Shown: piece after piece, positions 31,141 through 42,209 of the stretch | Numbering within the stretch: position 1 is the first letter of the stretch | Layout: each line of letters begins with the position of its first letter | Assembly (NCBI GenBank): GCA_944472155.2 | Contig: OX235272.1 | Location: forward strand, 88,728,020 to 88,792,019 | Source of the DNA: Trichobilharzia szidati | Lineage: Eukaryota; Platyhelminthes; Trematoda; Strigeidida; Schistosomatidae | Length of the DNA stretch: 64,000 bases | Direction: 5' to 3' | The notes under the pieces: model-generated | The model's input: the letters and a program-made list of their open reading frames with translations, nothing else | Databases searched by the model: none | What the model was told of the DNA's origin: nothing | Program-made: the position numbers and the translations under genes

Positions 31141-31220
31141 TGTTAAGTTTCTTCAATGTGTCTTTTCAGACTTTACTACTCATTTTGATTCTGTTCCCAG
31201 GGAGCTTCTGCTAAGCTAAC

Positions 31221-31766
31221 CAACTTCACTACATACTGAGTCCTAGACAACAAGGCGGTTGTCCTCCTATTTTTCTGGCAAGAAATAACACTTTCTGGCT
31301 GGCTATTTGACCTTCAGTACGGAGCGAAGGCATCTGTTGAAAAATGTCTGTAACTTTTTGGAAATACTTTTCGTGACACGCATTGCAAGTTTCTGATTCG
31401 TATAGATGAAGTGACGGACTGACTGACTTCACATCTCTGTTGAAATACCGAATCTTGTTCTTTGTGCTGCTAAGTGCAGAAGATTTCCAAACTGATTTCT
31501 GGTTGATGAGGGCGTATATTGCTTTACCGATCCTGAATTTGACATCTTTGTCCGTTCCGCCTGTAGTTGAAACGATGCCTCCTAACCAGATAAGTGAAGG
31601 AGGCAACCTCTGTCAAATCTGTTTCGCTGATGGTGATTGGTGCTGATTGTCGCTGTTGCTGTCGCTGTTGGTTAGTTGGTCATCTTCATCACCTCCGTTT
31701 TCTTTATGCTCACCTCGAGTCCAGTCTTCTTTGCCTCCCCCTTCAGCCAGTTTGTTGGTACTGATA
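31221..31766 (-). mobile_element. RTE LINE RT C-terminal part (unit 2)
   Basis: Copy of 25455-26000; the 125-codon frame at 31606-31229 is identical in translation to that of unit 1. Confidence 0.75.
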
Positions 31767-32619
31767 ACGTAAAACGAATCAAAAAACATCCAGTTACTTG
31801 AGAGTATCCTCGAGAGTGCAGAATTTTTAAGTTAAATAAATACTGAGGTAATTCCCATTCAGACGTTTAGATGACAAAATGAAGTTCGGTAAATTTCTCT
31901 TCTAGATCAACATTTATATATATATATTCTATAATAATCATCATTAACAATATCAAAGTAGCCATTATCAAAAGCAGAAGAACAACTTCTTCAGAAAGGA
32001 CTCAACCACAATACTGGTGACGCTTCAGTAACAGATATGTGTGCTTCCTTAGAATCATCACTCAAATTATCATAATTAAATGAGGAAGTAAAACAAGAAG
32101 TACGTCAATGTATCATACCTATACTCAAACAGAAAAGATATAATTCCCAACTTAGCACTCAAGTGCAAAACGTATTGAAGAAACTGAAGAATAGAAAATA
32201 TATAGTTATTCTACCGGCTGATAAAGGAAGAACAACAGTGATCCTGGACATAGAAGACTACTCAAAGATAATAATGTATATCAACAGTTGACAAAAAACC
32301 CTATACAAACATTTGATAACAAAATCAGAACAACGTTAAATAAACTAACGAAATCAGGACAAATTACAGAACAAGATCAATGGCGAATGAAATCTAACGG
32401 ACCTATTTTACCTCGATTCAATGGTAGACCAAAACTACACAAAAACCAAACATTCCCTTACGACCAATCGTTTCGCTTCCAGGAACACCAACATATAATC
32501 TATCTTAAGAACTTTTCAGGAAATTAAATTACCTAACAGAATCATGCGACCATTCTATCAATTCGTCAATCCAATTTTTAGATAAAATCAAAAACATTCA
32601 AGTAGAAGACAATGAAATA

Positions 32620-33324
32620 ATGGTGTCCTTTGATGTCACAACATTATTTATTTCAATTAGTCCAAAATTAGCAACAGAAACTATACAACAATTACTCTAT
32701 AGTGATGAAAACATAAAAACGCAATTATCAACTTGGATAGAACTCATAAAATTATGCCTTACAACATACTTCCAGTTTAATACTCAAATATATGAGCAAA
32801 TAAAAGGAACACCAATGGGATCGCCCATATCAGGATTAATAGCTAAAGCCGTTATGCGAAGATAAGAATTAATAGCTCTACCTATAATTAAACCGAAAAT
32901 TTGGATACGTTACGTTGATGATACATTTGTAATAATTAAGAGAAGTGATTTAGAATATACTCATAAATTTATAAACAGCATATTTGAAGACATCAAATTC
33001 ACAAGAGAAGAATAATTAGATAACAAAATCCCATTTTTAGATGTCTTAATCAGGAGAACCAACACAGGAGATTTAGAGACACAAGTTTATAGAAAATCAA
33101 CGCACACAGATCAAATACTCAACTATACTAGCAATAATCCAGTTACTCACAAACGAAACTGTGTGCAGACATTGTTTAAAAGAATTCAGACACACTGTAG
33201 CACTACAGAGTTGAAAAGAATGGAAGAAAAGTACCTACAAACGGTCTTTAAAAAGAATGGTTATCCACAAAATTTCATCAAAAAGTGTTTAAAGTCGAGT
33301 CGAAACACCAACAAGAAACCATAA
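32620..33324 (+). pseudogene. PLE-P1 reverse transcriptase, three in-frame stops
   Basis: RT palm and thumb of a PLE. Catalytic Asp in SFDVTTLF and the second and third Asp in YVDD are all present. The stops at 32863, 33013 and 33322 lie in one unbroken frame, each a TAA. Family role: copies element RNA into DNA at a nick made by the attached endonuclease. It cannot make a full protein as read. Confidence 0.8.
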
Positions 33325-33357
33325 TCAAAGACCACAAGAAAATTCATTCTACCATAC

Positions 33358-33810
33358 ATGAGAAATATCTCTGAAATAACAGCTAGAATACTGAAACCGT
33401 CTGATATAGATACAGCACACAAGCCAGTAAAATCGCTTAATTCGATATTATGCAAACCAAAAGATCCAACAGAAAAAGGGGATAAAATTAATACCATTTA
33501 CAAAATAAATTGTATGAACTGCAACAAACATTACATCGGCCAAAGTGGGCGTCCCCTTCGAATTAGAATCCAAGAACATAAATCAGCTGTGAAAAGACAT
33601 GATATGTATTCTTTAGTATCAATGCGTACAGACAATTATGGTCATCAATTTGATTGGGATCATGTCAAAATCTTAAACAGAGGAAACACGAAAAGTGCCA
33701 GAGAATTCCTAGAAGCCTGGTGCTCAAGCGAAAATGCGATTAACAAACACGTTATTATAGATGAAATATACCAATTAATAAAAAGTAAATCAGGTGACCA
33801 GAAAGTTTAA
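33358..33810 (+). CDS. PLE-P1 GIY-YIG endonuclease domain (150 codons, open)
   Basis: Open frame with a usable ATG, but most likely the C-terminal part of the RT-endonuclease protein, cut off by the stop at 33322. It shows IYKINCMNCNKHYIGQSGRP (Cys-X2-Cys knuckle, IY...YIG), then LRIRIQEHKSAVKRHDMYS (conserved Arg and Glu-His), a GHQFDWDHVKILNRGNTKSA segment and REFLEAWCSSENAINKH (Glu likely the metal ligand). PLE endonucleases nick target DNA for priming. The domain has no break. Whether it is expressed is unknown. Confidence 0.75.
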   Translation: MRNISEITARILKPSDIDTAHKPVKSLNSILCKPKDPTEKGDKINTIYKINCMNCNKHYIGQSGRPLRIRIQEHKSAVKRHDMYSLVSMRTDNYGHQFDWDHVKILNRGNTKSAREFLEAWCSSENAINKHVIIDEIYQLIKSKSGDQKV

Positions 33811-34044
33811 AATCCAAGTCAATATAAAGTGGTCAAAACATATGTAAAGATAGTAACAAGGAGACGCAATTACATCACGCATGAAGAAATTTAAATCATT
33901 TCACTTTGTGCTAAATACGGCGCTGAAGATCTTGTCCAGAAGGACGAAGAAAGCTTCACAACTAAACCAACCAGCTCAGAGAACACTTTTAATTGCAAAT
34001 CATCCACCTGAGCTACAAATCTTCTCTATTATTTCAAGGGACAA

Positions 34045-34560
34045 AAAAATCCATGCATCGCGTTATTCTCTCTCATCGCGAGGATACAGAACACAAAATT
34101 CATGTAAACAAGGCTTTCAAAGTTACCTAATGTATTCCGACTAAACTTGACTTCACCTTAAGAGTTAGTCTACTACATATTGCTGAGACTGTCTGAATCT
34201 ACTTTAAGAAGCCTAACTTATGCATCCAAAAGTTGCTTCAGACTCTTTCCTTACCATGGCCATCAAGGTTTCAATGATCCCTTATTTGTTGTAGAGATTT
34301 CCTTAATTTTATCTGATATTCTATTTACTATTACATTTTTATGCTTATTATAAGTTAAGCGTCTTTCTTGAACTGTAATTTCATTAATCTTAGCAAATCG
34401 ATATAATTCATTTGAAAAAAATATATATATTAGAGCTGAAAGGGGAATTTATCAAAAAGAATATTGTTTCCCTGAACTTTCTTTCACCTACTAAGTGTAA
34501 TAAATGTTAAGCTTATTTCTTGGATAAGTTTTCCAAACTCATCTCACTAATATGACTGAG
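34045..34560 (+). mobile_element. PLE-P4 endonuclease C-terminus and tail (unit 2)
   Basis: EDTEHKIHVNKAFKVT, LRVSLLHIAETV, KPNLCIQKLLQTLSLPWPSR in broken frames, then the P4 tail. Corresponds to 26390-27175 without the SINE-A, and with more point differences than the flanking duplicated parts. Confidence 0.65.
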
Positions 34561-35004
34561 TAAGGCACTCTGAGGATGTACATCTTCACCAGAACAAAGA
34601 AAAACGCAGAAGGCTGTCGGAACCTGGTAGGATGCCTTCCGCTTAAAACAAAATTTGAAACACGTTAAACAACCGAAGTCAAACGAGAAATTCATTTTAG
34701 TTAATTCAAATTAGTCTATTTATTTTAAAGCTAGTTGTGTTTGGGTATTGGAAAGCTGCTCTACAGGATGACATATTTATAATAATAATAGTAATAAAAA
34801 CTGCTTCACAACCTGAGTAAAAGTCATTTGAGTAATTTAGATCAAACGAGAAAAGCCGAAATTTCCGTTATCTGTTAAATGAATTAATTAATCATCTTCT
34901 CTTTCACCATCCTCCTCTCCCCTCTTCTATTAGCTTCCAGGTAGGTGTCCGTTGAGAGCCATTCCTTGTCTTGCCTCTTCTTTCTTCCTAAACCAGTTGT
35001 ACGC

Positions 35005-36045
35005 GTTTCCTTGGACACTGCCTTCAGAGAGTTTCAGTGTTCTTCAACGCAGGTTCCCTCAGTGATATCACTTAGTGTCTCCGACTTTGCTCTGATCTGA
35101 TCTGTAGTGAAGGTCTCCCTCGCAGTCTTATTCTTCAGTTTGTGAATGTTGAACTTGAGTTGTGGTCTGTCTGTAGTTGTTCTGAAGAATTTTAGCTGCA
35201 CCTTAAAGGTTCCTTGGATTAGATGGTGGTGTGAAACCACATCTGCTCCCCTTCTCGACTGTATGCACAGCAGGTTGCCTCTCCATTTTCTTGAGCAGTT
35301 TTGAAATGAAATCTATCTGGTTTTTGGTGTGTCCGTCCGGCAAAATCCATGTTACCTTGTGTATATCCTTGTGCTTGTACATGCTGCCTCCAATCACCAA
35401 ATCACTGAAGGTGAAGATGTCTGCGAAGAGTCCTCCGTTCTTATTCATTTCTCCGAGAGCCTGTCATCCCATGAAGAGTTCTCTTCCTGTATTATATGCC
35501 ACCAGTCAGCTAGCATTCATATCGCCCATAAGGAGTTTGATGTCGCTATTCTGAAAGACGTCCATTACTGTTTGTATTCGTCATTAAAATCTTTCTTCTT
35601 CTCTTGTTTCGCGTTGTTTGTAGCATTGTAGGTAGTATTGGATAATTGTAACCCTCCTTCCTTCTGAGTTGAATCCTGCTGTCATAATCCTGGATGAAAT
35701 AAGCGCCCACTGCACTAGGGCTTTGGCTGCCACTGGTGACATCATGATAACCACTCACTGCATCAATGTGGTCGTGGTTGTCGTCTGAGTGACCAGACCG
35801 GAGTAGATTACTGACTTTCCAGTTGACAATTTTGATAGTACACATCCATTCGATCTGCTCTCGCAGATACCAAGCACTTCCATACCATATCTTCTCATTT
35901 CTTCAGCTACCTGGGTAGCTTCCCTAGCCTCGTACATTGTATGAACATTCCACGTCCCTATTATTATTCTTGCTTTCATCGAGAGAATACACATCGGCTG
36001 ACTGGCTTCCCGAAGGCTGGCTCTCACGAGCCCTCTGTGTCATTT
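35005..36045 (-). mobile_element. RTE LINE APE endonuclease domain (unit 2)
   Basis: Copy of 27595-28635. Minus strand 36027: LREASQPMCILSMKARIIIG, TWNVHTMYEAREATQVAEEM, RRYGMEVLGICESRSNGC; 35448: KNGGLFADIFTFSDLVIGG, HKVTWILPDGHTKNQIDFIS (RTE endonuclease block W-xPDGxTxNQID). Slightly better preserved in this last block than unit 1. Confidence 0.8.
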
Positions 36046-36219
36046 CACCTCTCCTATTTCAGCGAAAAATAAGTTTGTTTTCTATATTTTTTGTGCGTTG
36101 AAGTTTCTGTAGCATTTTGGTTGTTTTTCTCTGATAAGGTCGCTAAACCCATACCCAACCCTCCCTCTTACCTCATGCTTGGGACCGGCCAGAAAACTAG
36201 TGAGCTAGTAAATTAAGCG

Positions 36220-36745
36220 AGGTAGATACTGAATATAAAGTCGATGTAAACATATCGTTCAAAGTTATCTACCTCACCCCAACTAATCTTAATTCTACCA
36301 TACTAGTTCACCTTCTCCATTAATCTGAAGCCTTCGGAATCCATCTGAAAAGGCATAATTTCGTTCAAACGCTTTTACTACCTTGGTCAGAATTATTTGA
36401 TTGTAATAATCTGATAATTTCCCATTCTCTCTAAGCCAGTTTATTACTGTTTTAGCTATCTTTAATAGTCGTATACCTTTTCTTTTAGAATTTTATCTCA
36501 CATTCAATCGAGTACCATATTTTTGTGCTTATTACCACTAAATTCATGTTACTGGACTGTAATTCTATCGATCTTAACAAGTCAATATTATTATTTCAAA
36601 AAAAAACACGAATGTTGTCAGTAACGATTAACCTTTGAATATTATGTATATATATATATATATATTTCTGTAGGCGTAGACAAGGAAGTTATTGAAAAGA
36701 ATATTCTCTGTTAAATCATTTTTGTCTTCTAAATATCTAAAAGGG
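36220..36745 (+). mobile_element. PLE-P4 endonuclease end and tail (unit 2)
   Basis: Copy of 28825-29340; a (TA)n at 36648-36665 has grown or shrunk relative to unit 1. Confidence 0.6.
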
Positions 36746-36944
36746 GATGCTTACTATACTGGAATGACGCAATATTTTTTTATCACAATGTAAATCTGGT
36801 CTTTTCTATGCTGTTCAAATTAATCAATATTCGGATAGTGTTATTCGAATACGGAGATTATCTGAAGAATGCGATGTATTTCTGCAATACGTTTTAAATA
36901 AGCTGATCAGAAATTTCCTCGTCAGTATTCATATTTTTTATTGT

Positions 36945-37475
36945 TCCTTTGGTTTCCGAGTGGAATATAGGGCTTCAGCAGCACTTCTTCATTTTGTCCT
37001 GTTCTCTGCTGTCCTCTTCAACTGGTTCCACTTTTCCCCATAGTTTCTCATCTTCTCAGCATACGACATCCTCCATATCACCTAATGACCCATACCCAAC
37101 TCATCGTATATAATTCAGGAGTGGCGCACGGGGTCACCCAACGGTCTCCTCAGCATATGTCCGATCCATTCTTATTTTCTCGGGCATATTTACTGGTTGA
37201 GCAGTAAGTTCTTGATTGATTCGCTCCCAGAGTTTATTGTTTAAAGGCTTTTCTTGAAGGCCATCTGACCTTAAATATGGGGCCAGTGGAGTCAGCTGCT
37301 GACAAAATTCTGCAGTAGCCTGTTGGGAATATTTTTGCTGACGCGTTCTCCAAGTTTCTGACTCATGTAGAAGAAGTAAATGATTTAACATTGGTGTTGA
37401 AAATCTGAATTTTGCTCTTTATGCTGAGTGCAGAATATTTCCAAACTGATTTGTGAATGTAGTGTTTATTTACTT
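36945..37475 (-). mobile_element. RTE LINE 3' end, intact across duplication edge
   Basis: Minus strand from 37475: TNQFGNILHSA, RAKFRFSTPMLNHLLLLHES, ETWRTRQQKYSQQATAEFCQ, LTPLAPYLRSDG, LWERINQELTAQPVNMPEKI, RMDRTYAEETVG, and the end ALYSTRNPKEQ near 36950. Continuity through 37406 shows which end of the duplication is original. Confidence 0.75.
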
Positions 37476-37554
37476 GGCTTCAATATATTGATCTCACTGC
37501 GCATTACGTCATTATAGGTGCATTCATTCATTTGGATCGATATTCGTTAACTAT

Positions 37555-37765
37555 TATTATTATTGTTCCCTTGGGTTCCTAGTGGAACATAGGGCTTCAA
37601 CTGCACATCTCCACTTGCTTCTGTCTTCTGCTGTACTTTTCACTTGCATCCATGTTAGTCCATACTGTTTCAACTCTTCTTCACACGATCTCCTCCATGT
37701 CACCCTTGGACGTCCCACTCGCTGCTTCCCTTTCCGGTTCCACTCGAGGGCCTGCTACAAAAACT
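37555..37765 (-). mobile_element. RTE LINE 3' terminal fragment
   Basis: Minus strand: RGPRVEPEREAASGTSKGDM, EEIV, then in another frame the end ALCSTRNPREQ-like (CCCTATGTTCCACTAGGAACCCAAGGGAAC). This is the last 200 bp of an RTE, followed by (ATT)n at 37552-37563, its expected 3' repeat. Confidence 0.65.
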
Positions 37766-37769
37766 TCAA

Positions 37770-39025
37770 CGCACAAATATTCGTTAACTAGGCCATACAA
37801 ATAGCCAAATGAAGACTTCATGCATTTATAAGAACTTATTGTGCTACGAAACTCCTGAACATTGCTAAGTGGGAGCTGCAATAACCTAGGAAAGACCAAC
37901 CTCTAATCCTCAACACTTCTATCTGTATAAATTAATTTGAATGTATCTGGGGAAGAAAATATGTAGGTTCTGCGGAAGGACGACCGTAAACTCGCATGAT
38001 AATTCATGTGCTCAAATACTTGATAGAACTTGATTGACTCCAAGATACCAGAGAATTAAATGATAATAGCGTCTTTTAGACTACTCACATGATACTGACT
38101 CTGTCAAGTTATTCACCATTGTCAGTAGACAAATAATGAAGAAAGACGTGCAGTGCATCTTCCAGTGTTTTAAGCTCTTGTTTTAACGTGTACAAATACG
38201 GACTGGCTCGAATTCCATTTTTGCACTTTTCCCTTGTGACATTAATATGCACATTCTATGAGTTTATAGTTCAGCTATACTAGTGAGATAAAATCTAAGC
38301 CCCTTTCCCTGAATAACCATCAGATTGCATTACTAATTAACTGAGTATTTTTATACATTTATTCCCCCTAATGAATTTGAATAAAGCAAAAACAACAGTT
38401 TTTGCAGAATAATATGGTACCATCATTTATTTAGTTGGCTTCTTCCCTTCAGCTGTTTGCTTACAGCCCAAAGTCATTATTAAGTATATCTACAGAAACA
38501 ATTTTAGCATACTTGCACAGAGTTCATTTTTAAACAAAAACCAATCATTCAGTATATGCACACAATAATATATAATAATATATATATATATAATAAACAC
38601 TTTATCCCAAACAATAATGATCATACGCAGTAGAAACTTTCGTCATTACGTAATCAGTTACCAGGGCAAAGAAAGATTGATAACCTCTTCTTTCTCAACG
38701 CATAAATCGGGTTTCAGGCGCTAGATGGAGATTGCTTCAGCAAAATTAAGGAGAATTGAACTCTTTTGCCCATTGATAATTTTGAACGATCTTGCGACGT
38801 CCACCTTATTACCCATGTCTTTTTAATTTGCGTTTTGTAGTCAGTAATTACAGGTTAGGTAGGGTACTTAGTCACATTATATTTAGTAAGGGGGGGGGGG
38901 TACGGTGCAACTAACCGATAGCAATACCAGCACCTTATAGATACTTGCATTTGCACAGTCTTTTACAATTAAGGTATTTAGTAGCTAGATCTAAGGCGTA
39001 TGCAACAGTTGATGATGCATATCAG
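37770..39025. other. No gene recognised
   Basis: AT-rich. Holds (TA)n at about 38579-38592 and poly-G at about 38889-38900. I found no coding similarity on either strand and no tRNA-like head. Confidence 0.45.
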
Positions 39026-39029
39026 TAAT

Positions 39030-39165
39030 AAGACTGGAAAAGATGGAAGGTTGGATATGAGGCTAGCTAGCAACCCCATCCCGTAAAAATAAAACACCAC
39101 TGCTACTGAAACTTCAAAGCTCTAGCTTGAAGCCCCATGTTCTATTGGGAACGTAAATTAATAAA
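39030..39165 (+). mobile_element. SINE-D 3' half
   Basis: GAAAAGATGGAAGGTTGGATATGAGGCTAGC, CACCACTGCTACTGAAACTTC, AGCTCTAGCTTGAAGCCCCATGTTCTATTGGGAACG. Head missing. Confidence 0.65.
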
Positions 39166-39444
39166 ATAAAGATGATGCAGAATCACCTTTACAGCACCTC
39201 TCTGTAAGCTTTTGTTATAGCCTGTATGTTTCACTTCGAACTTCGTCACAATAAAAGAGACAGGTCTTGCATCATCCTTGCTGTTGTTGTGGTTCTTTCC
39301 ATTTCTATAGAGACTTAAGCATCTATATAAACTGGTCTGTTCAATTAATCAACTTTAACTAGCCCTACATATGGTTAAATTCTTTCACTGAAAGTCAGTA
39401 TGAACGAAAAATATTCTTTCTAACAAATTCTCTTCAGCATACAT

Positions 39445-39665
39445 ATCGTCAAGAGGTGACATCAGTTAGAGAATCATCGAAAACCGCGGGATGTTGGATA
39501 GATATCTACACCTAGTTTCTGACTCTTCAGCACTATGGATTTCTGATCTCTACCAAGGATCGAGCTCACCACCTTTAGGTTACACGGTGAAGCCTATTGA
39601 CCATTGGGTCAGTTGACTAAAATCCACTGGGTCATGAGTTGTAACAAGTAGATTCGTGTGTGCAC
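39445..39665 (-). mobile_element. SINE-A, minus strand
   Basis: Reverse strand has ATAGTG CTGAAGA GTC, but GAAA is lost (GGTGTAGATATC). The head (GGTGAAGCCTATTGACCATTGGG reversed) and GATCGAGCTCACC B-box region are degraded. Confidence 0.55.
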
Positions 39666-39944
39666 ATCACTGGGGCGTTTTGAACAGGGATGATAAAACT
39701 GCCCAATGCTGTACGATTCTGAGTTATTCTCTATTTTGTAACTAATTCTATGATGTAATTAATCAAATTACTCCTATAAAACCCAAGCTTTGAAGTTCTT
39801 ATCATTATTTTTACAGTTATAAGACCCAATTAGTGACCTTGATAATCATAACAGCCATCAAGTACCTTTGGTCATTACACTTTTAAGTGCAATATAATTT
39901 AAAATCATGTTACTGTGTAGGGGATTTTATTTGTTTCAAGTTTG

Positions 39945-40050
39945 CCCACAGATCGATATCAGTTTTCAGTGGCTCTCTAACTGATATCAACCCGTGATCA
40001 GACTTGAATTGAATCAAATCCCTACAAACTAACTTTTGAAGATTAATCTG
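39945..40050 (+). mobile_element. SINE-A tail fragment
   Basis: ATCAGTTTTCAGTGGCTCTCTAACTGATATCAACCCGTGATCAG and AAATCCCTACAAACTAACTTTTGAA match the SINE-A tail only. Confidence 0.6.
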
Positions 40051-40059
40051 ATGCTTGCT

Positions 40060-40395
40060 GGCGACTGGCTACAGGACGAAGTTTCCTGGAGCTCTGTTGA
40101 GAAGTCGGGAGTGAGGACAAATACTCGCCGATAACATTAGATGATAATCGCGCTAAAATCACGAATTGGCGGAAGTTGAAATTCAGGGGTCATTAAACAG
40201 CGTCCCAGTGGATGAATGATCTACGAGCTCGGATTGTAACCGAAAGGTCCTCTATTTGAACCCTGGTGGTGGGTACGTACTTCCGATGAGTCCCAAACTA
40301 GATCGAGACACCTGTCCAGTCCTCTCTGGTTTTTATAATGGTTCTCCATCTGATATCACTGTGTAATCAAACTTGGAACAATTCAAATTTATTAA
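40060..40395 (+). mobile_element. SINE-A, long form with upstream module
   Basis: Upstream module GAAGTCGGGAGTGAGGACAAATACTCGCCGATAACATT (also at 43615-43690 and 60590-60660), then TCCCAGTGGATGAATGATCTACGAGC (A-box), CTATTTGAACCCTGGTGG (B-box), GGTACGTACTTCCGATGAGTCCCAAACTAGATCGAGAC (ribozyme) and tail. The core here is CCGATGA, a single U4-to-C change from CUGANGA, but GAAA is now GAGA. It shows that the ancestral core lay directly before GTCC. Confidence 0.7.
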
Positions 40396-40784
40396 AAAAA
40401 TGTTGTATGATTTGTATTTGTGATGGTGAGTTGATTGCAATTTTCTTTCAGAAAAAAAGGACAGTGATGACTATTCAGCATAAATTCTTACTAACTAGGT
40501 TAGGATGGAAAATCGATACGCAGATTAATGCCTCAGCTAACTAACTAACTAACAATGAAAAAATGTACATTCTAATTACCGACGATGTTTTTCTTGTTTG
40601 TTTGTTTGTCTTTTTTGTTTATCGAAAGACAATGTTATCCAACCCTGGATGTTGAATTGAAAAACTTGAAATATTTTCAGGTTCATGTCAGTAGAAAAAA
40701 GATTACCTGTCATCGGAGAATGAGACTGTAAATAGCTTTCTCGCCTTTTTGTAATTCTTGTCATCCGACTGAAACCTAGGACTT

Positions 40785-40970
40785 CAAGAATTAGACTGTG
40801 AAGTTTCACTAACTCTTGTGGTGTTGTCTCACACAGTAGGATTGATAGCTTTGCGCTAAACCTTCCCTTTTTCTGACTTTACTTACTACCTGTTAGGTAA
40901 GATTCAGGAGTACGTCGGTTGGGAATCGAAGCTCAGCTTGGTTGGTGAGTATTCTAACAATGAGCCAACA
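40785..40970 (-). mobile_element. SINE-D, minus strand
   Basis: Reverse: a GGCTCATTGTTAGAATACTCACC head, GAGCTTCGATTCCCAACCG (B-box), CCTAACAGGTAGTAAGTAAAG, GAAAAAGGGAAGGTTTAGCG. 3' end diverged. Confidence 0.6.
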
Positions 40971-41026
40971 GTGCAGCAGTATTTCATGTCTTATAATGTC
41001 TTCCCGGCCGACATACTCCGCTTTGT

Positions 41027-41180
41027 GCGTCGGTAGCACAGTGGTTAGGACTCTCGTCGACCATGCACATGGTCCAGGGTTCGATCCGATGCCGACGTAC
41101 ATCTGGTATATCAGTGGTCGGCCTGCAAAATTTGAACTACTTGTACCAAAAATACGGTGTGGAATCAAGCCATGAGCAAA
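41027..41180 (+). mobile_element. SINE-E
   Basis: GCGTCGGTAGCACAGTGGTTAGGACTCTCG (A-box), CCATGCACATGGTCCAGGGTTCGATCC (B-box), TGGTATATCAGTGGTCGGCCTGCAAAATTTGAAC, TTGTACCAAAAATACGGTGTGGAATCAAGC. Near complete; a 30-bp body segment (TATCACATGCTGAAAATTCC) present in 16563-16737 is missing. Confidence 0.8.
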
Positions 41181-41184
41181 AAAT

Positions 41185-41820
41185 ATTATTGTTATTCCCT
41201 TGCGTACTAAATGGAACATACTGCTTCAACAGTACATCTCCTTTTCATCCTCTTTTCTACAGTTCTCCTTAGCTGGTTTAATGATTTTCTGTAAGCCCTC
41301 ATCTCCTTCAGGTCACCTAAGGACCCACACCTAAATCGTCGCTCACCATTTGGGTTCCAACTGAGGCTCTGCCTAGTGTCATTCAACGGTCCCCTCAGTG
41401 AGTGTCAAATCTATCTCCATTTTCTTCTGCATATTTGTCGGGCAATAGAGTCCTGGTTGATTCGCTACCAGAGTACCTTGTTGCTAATCTTTTCTGGCCA
41501 TCTTGTCTTCATAGTGAAGCCATATGCCAAGCGTTTCTACACTGTATCTTCCGATCTCTTTAGTAATTTGAGCAACTTTCCCAGATTCGAACATTTTGCG
41601 GATATTCCATGTCTCCATTATGATTTTCGCTTTCATCGAAAGAAGACATATAGGCTTACTGACCTTCCGAAGACTTCCATCAACCCACGACATTTCGTCT
41701 TTACAATTCCATTGACGAATAGGTTTATTTTTTATGTTTTCTTTGTGCGTTAAAGTTTCTGTACCCATTGGGTTAGTTTTCAGGGGTAGGGTTGCCATGT
41801 GTACAGAAAGTAACACATAC
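41185..41820 (-). mobile_element. RTE LINE with large internal deletion
   Basis: Minus strand: VDGSLRKVSKPICLLSMKAK, IIMETWNIRKMFESGKVAQI, TKEIGRYSVETLGIW (endonuclease start, as at 28618 and 36027) runs straight, in one open frame, into LHYEDKMARKD, then QQGTLVANQPGL, CPTNMQKKME, the RTE C-terminal tail and 3' end (GAAGCAGTATGTTCCATTTAG reversed area). About 2.5 kb of endonuclease and RT is absent. The 5' and 3' parts are joined between about 41525 and 41515. Confidence 0.7.
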
Positions 41821-42205
41821 AGTTTTTATTTGTGTGTGTATGTCGACATGTATTTGAAGAGCAGTAATCAGTCATGGTCATAAGATCATATCAGAACCTT
41901 TATTCACTTCTGAAAGCATGACATAACAACGAAGAAACTTAAAAGTCACTTGACTGTCGATGGGTTGTAAGGATTGTTTAGCTGGAAATATATATATTTT
42001 CACACCTACACGCGAATCTTTATTCCCCTTATTCTCGAATGGATGGATAGTGGTATCTTTTAAAATTTAATTCTCCTACTCATAAACGACTCAAGCTTAC
42101 ATTATTGAAACAACTTATGTATTTTGAAGACAAAAAAATATCGAACAAAGAATATTCATTTTGATAAATTCCTCGTCCGATTCTCTCTCTCTCGATATAT
42201 ATATA
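41820..42205. other. No gene recognised
   Basis: AT-rich; (TC)n then (TA)n at 42183-42206. Confidence 0.4.
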
Positions 42206-42209
42206 TTAT

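Larger units (their letters stand above)
31955..33900 (+). mobile_element. PLE-P1, best-preserved Penelope-like element
   Basis: Runs through a complete RT and endonuclease order: KYIVILPADKGRTTVILDIE (about 32197-32255, PLE RT entry motif), NGRPKLHKNQ, PLRPIVSLPGTPTYNLS (frame-shifted), DNEIMVSFDVTTLFISISP (32608-32660, first catalytic Asp), IKGTPMGSPISGLIAKAV (motif B), IRYVDDTFVIIKRSD (Y-V-D-D at 32911-32922), DNKIPFLDVLIRRTN, FKKNGYPQNFI, and a GIY-YIG endonuclease. From 32620 to 33810 a single frame is open except for three stops at 32863-32865, 33013-33015 and 33322-33324. Upstream of 32620 there are frameshifts. It is less decayed than every other PLE here and absent from unit 1, both consistent with recent arrival. 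The left edge at about 31965 is set by loss of identity with unit 1. Confidence 0.85.
29948..37406 (+). repeat. Tandem segmental duplication, unit 2
   Basis: Same feature order as 24188-29947, with 29948-31870 almost identical to 24188-26100. About 1.7 kb longer because PLE-P1 (31955-33900) occupies the site that in unit 1 holds the inverted P4 tail. At the far end the RTE frame continues past 37406 to about 37475, so this end is the ancestral one. Confidence 0.92.

Noticed and set aside
33830..33960. Hammerhead at the PLE-P1 end (CTGAAGA, GTCC AGAA GGAC, GAAG near 33923-33950)
   Set aside because: Core and stem II are suggestive, but GAAA is GAAG and four extra bases separate the core from stem II. 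Not strong enough to list as a ribozyme.
24188..37406. Tandem units as two alleles joined by assembly error
   Set aside because: Not excluded. Differential insertions (SINE-A, PLE-P1) and patchy divergence favour a real duplication, but long reads would decide.
41027..41100. Possible tRNA gene with good A and B boxes
   Set aside because: It continues into the SINE-E body, has three copies of that form, and its anticodon arm carries an insertion-like CCATGCACATGG palindrome; a SINE head, not a tRNA gene.
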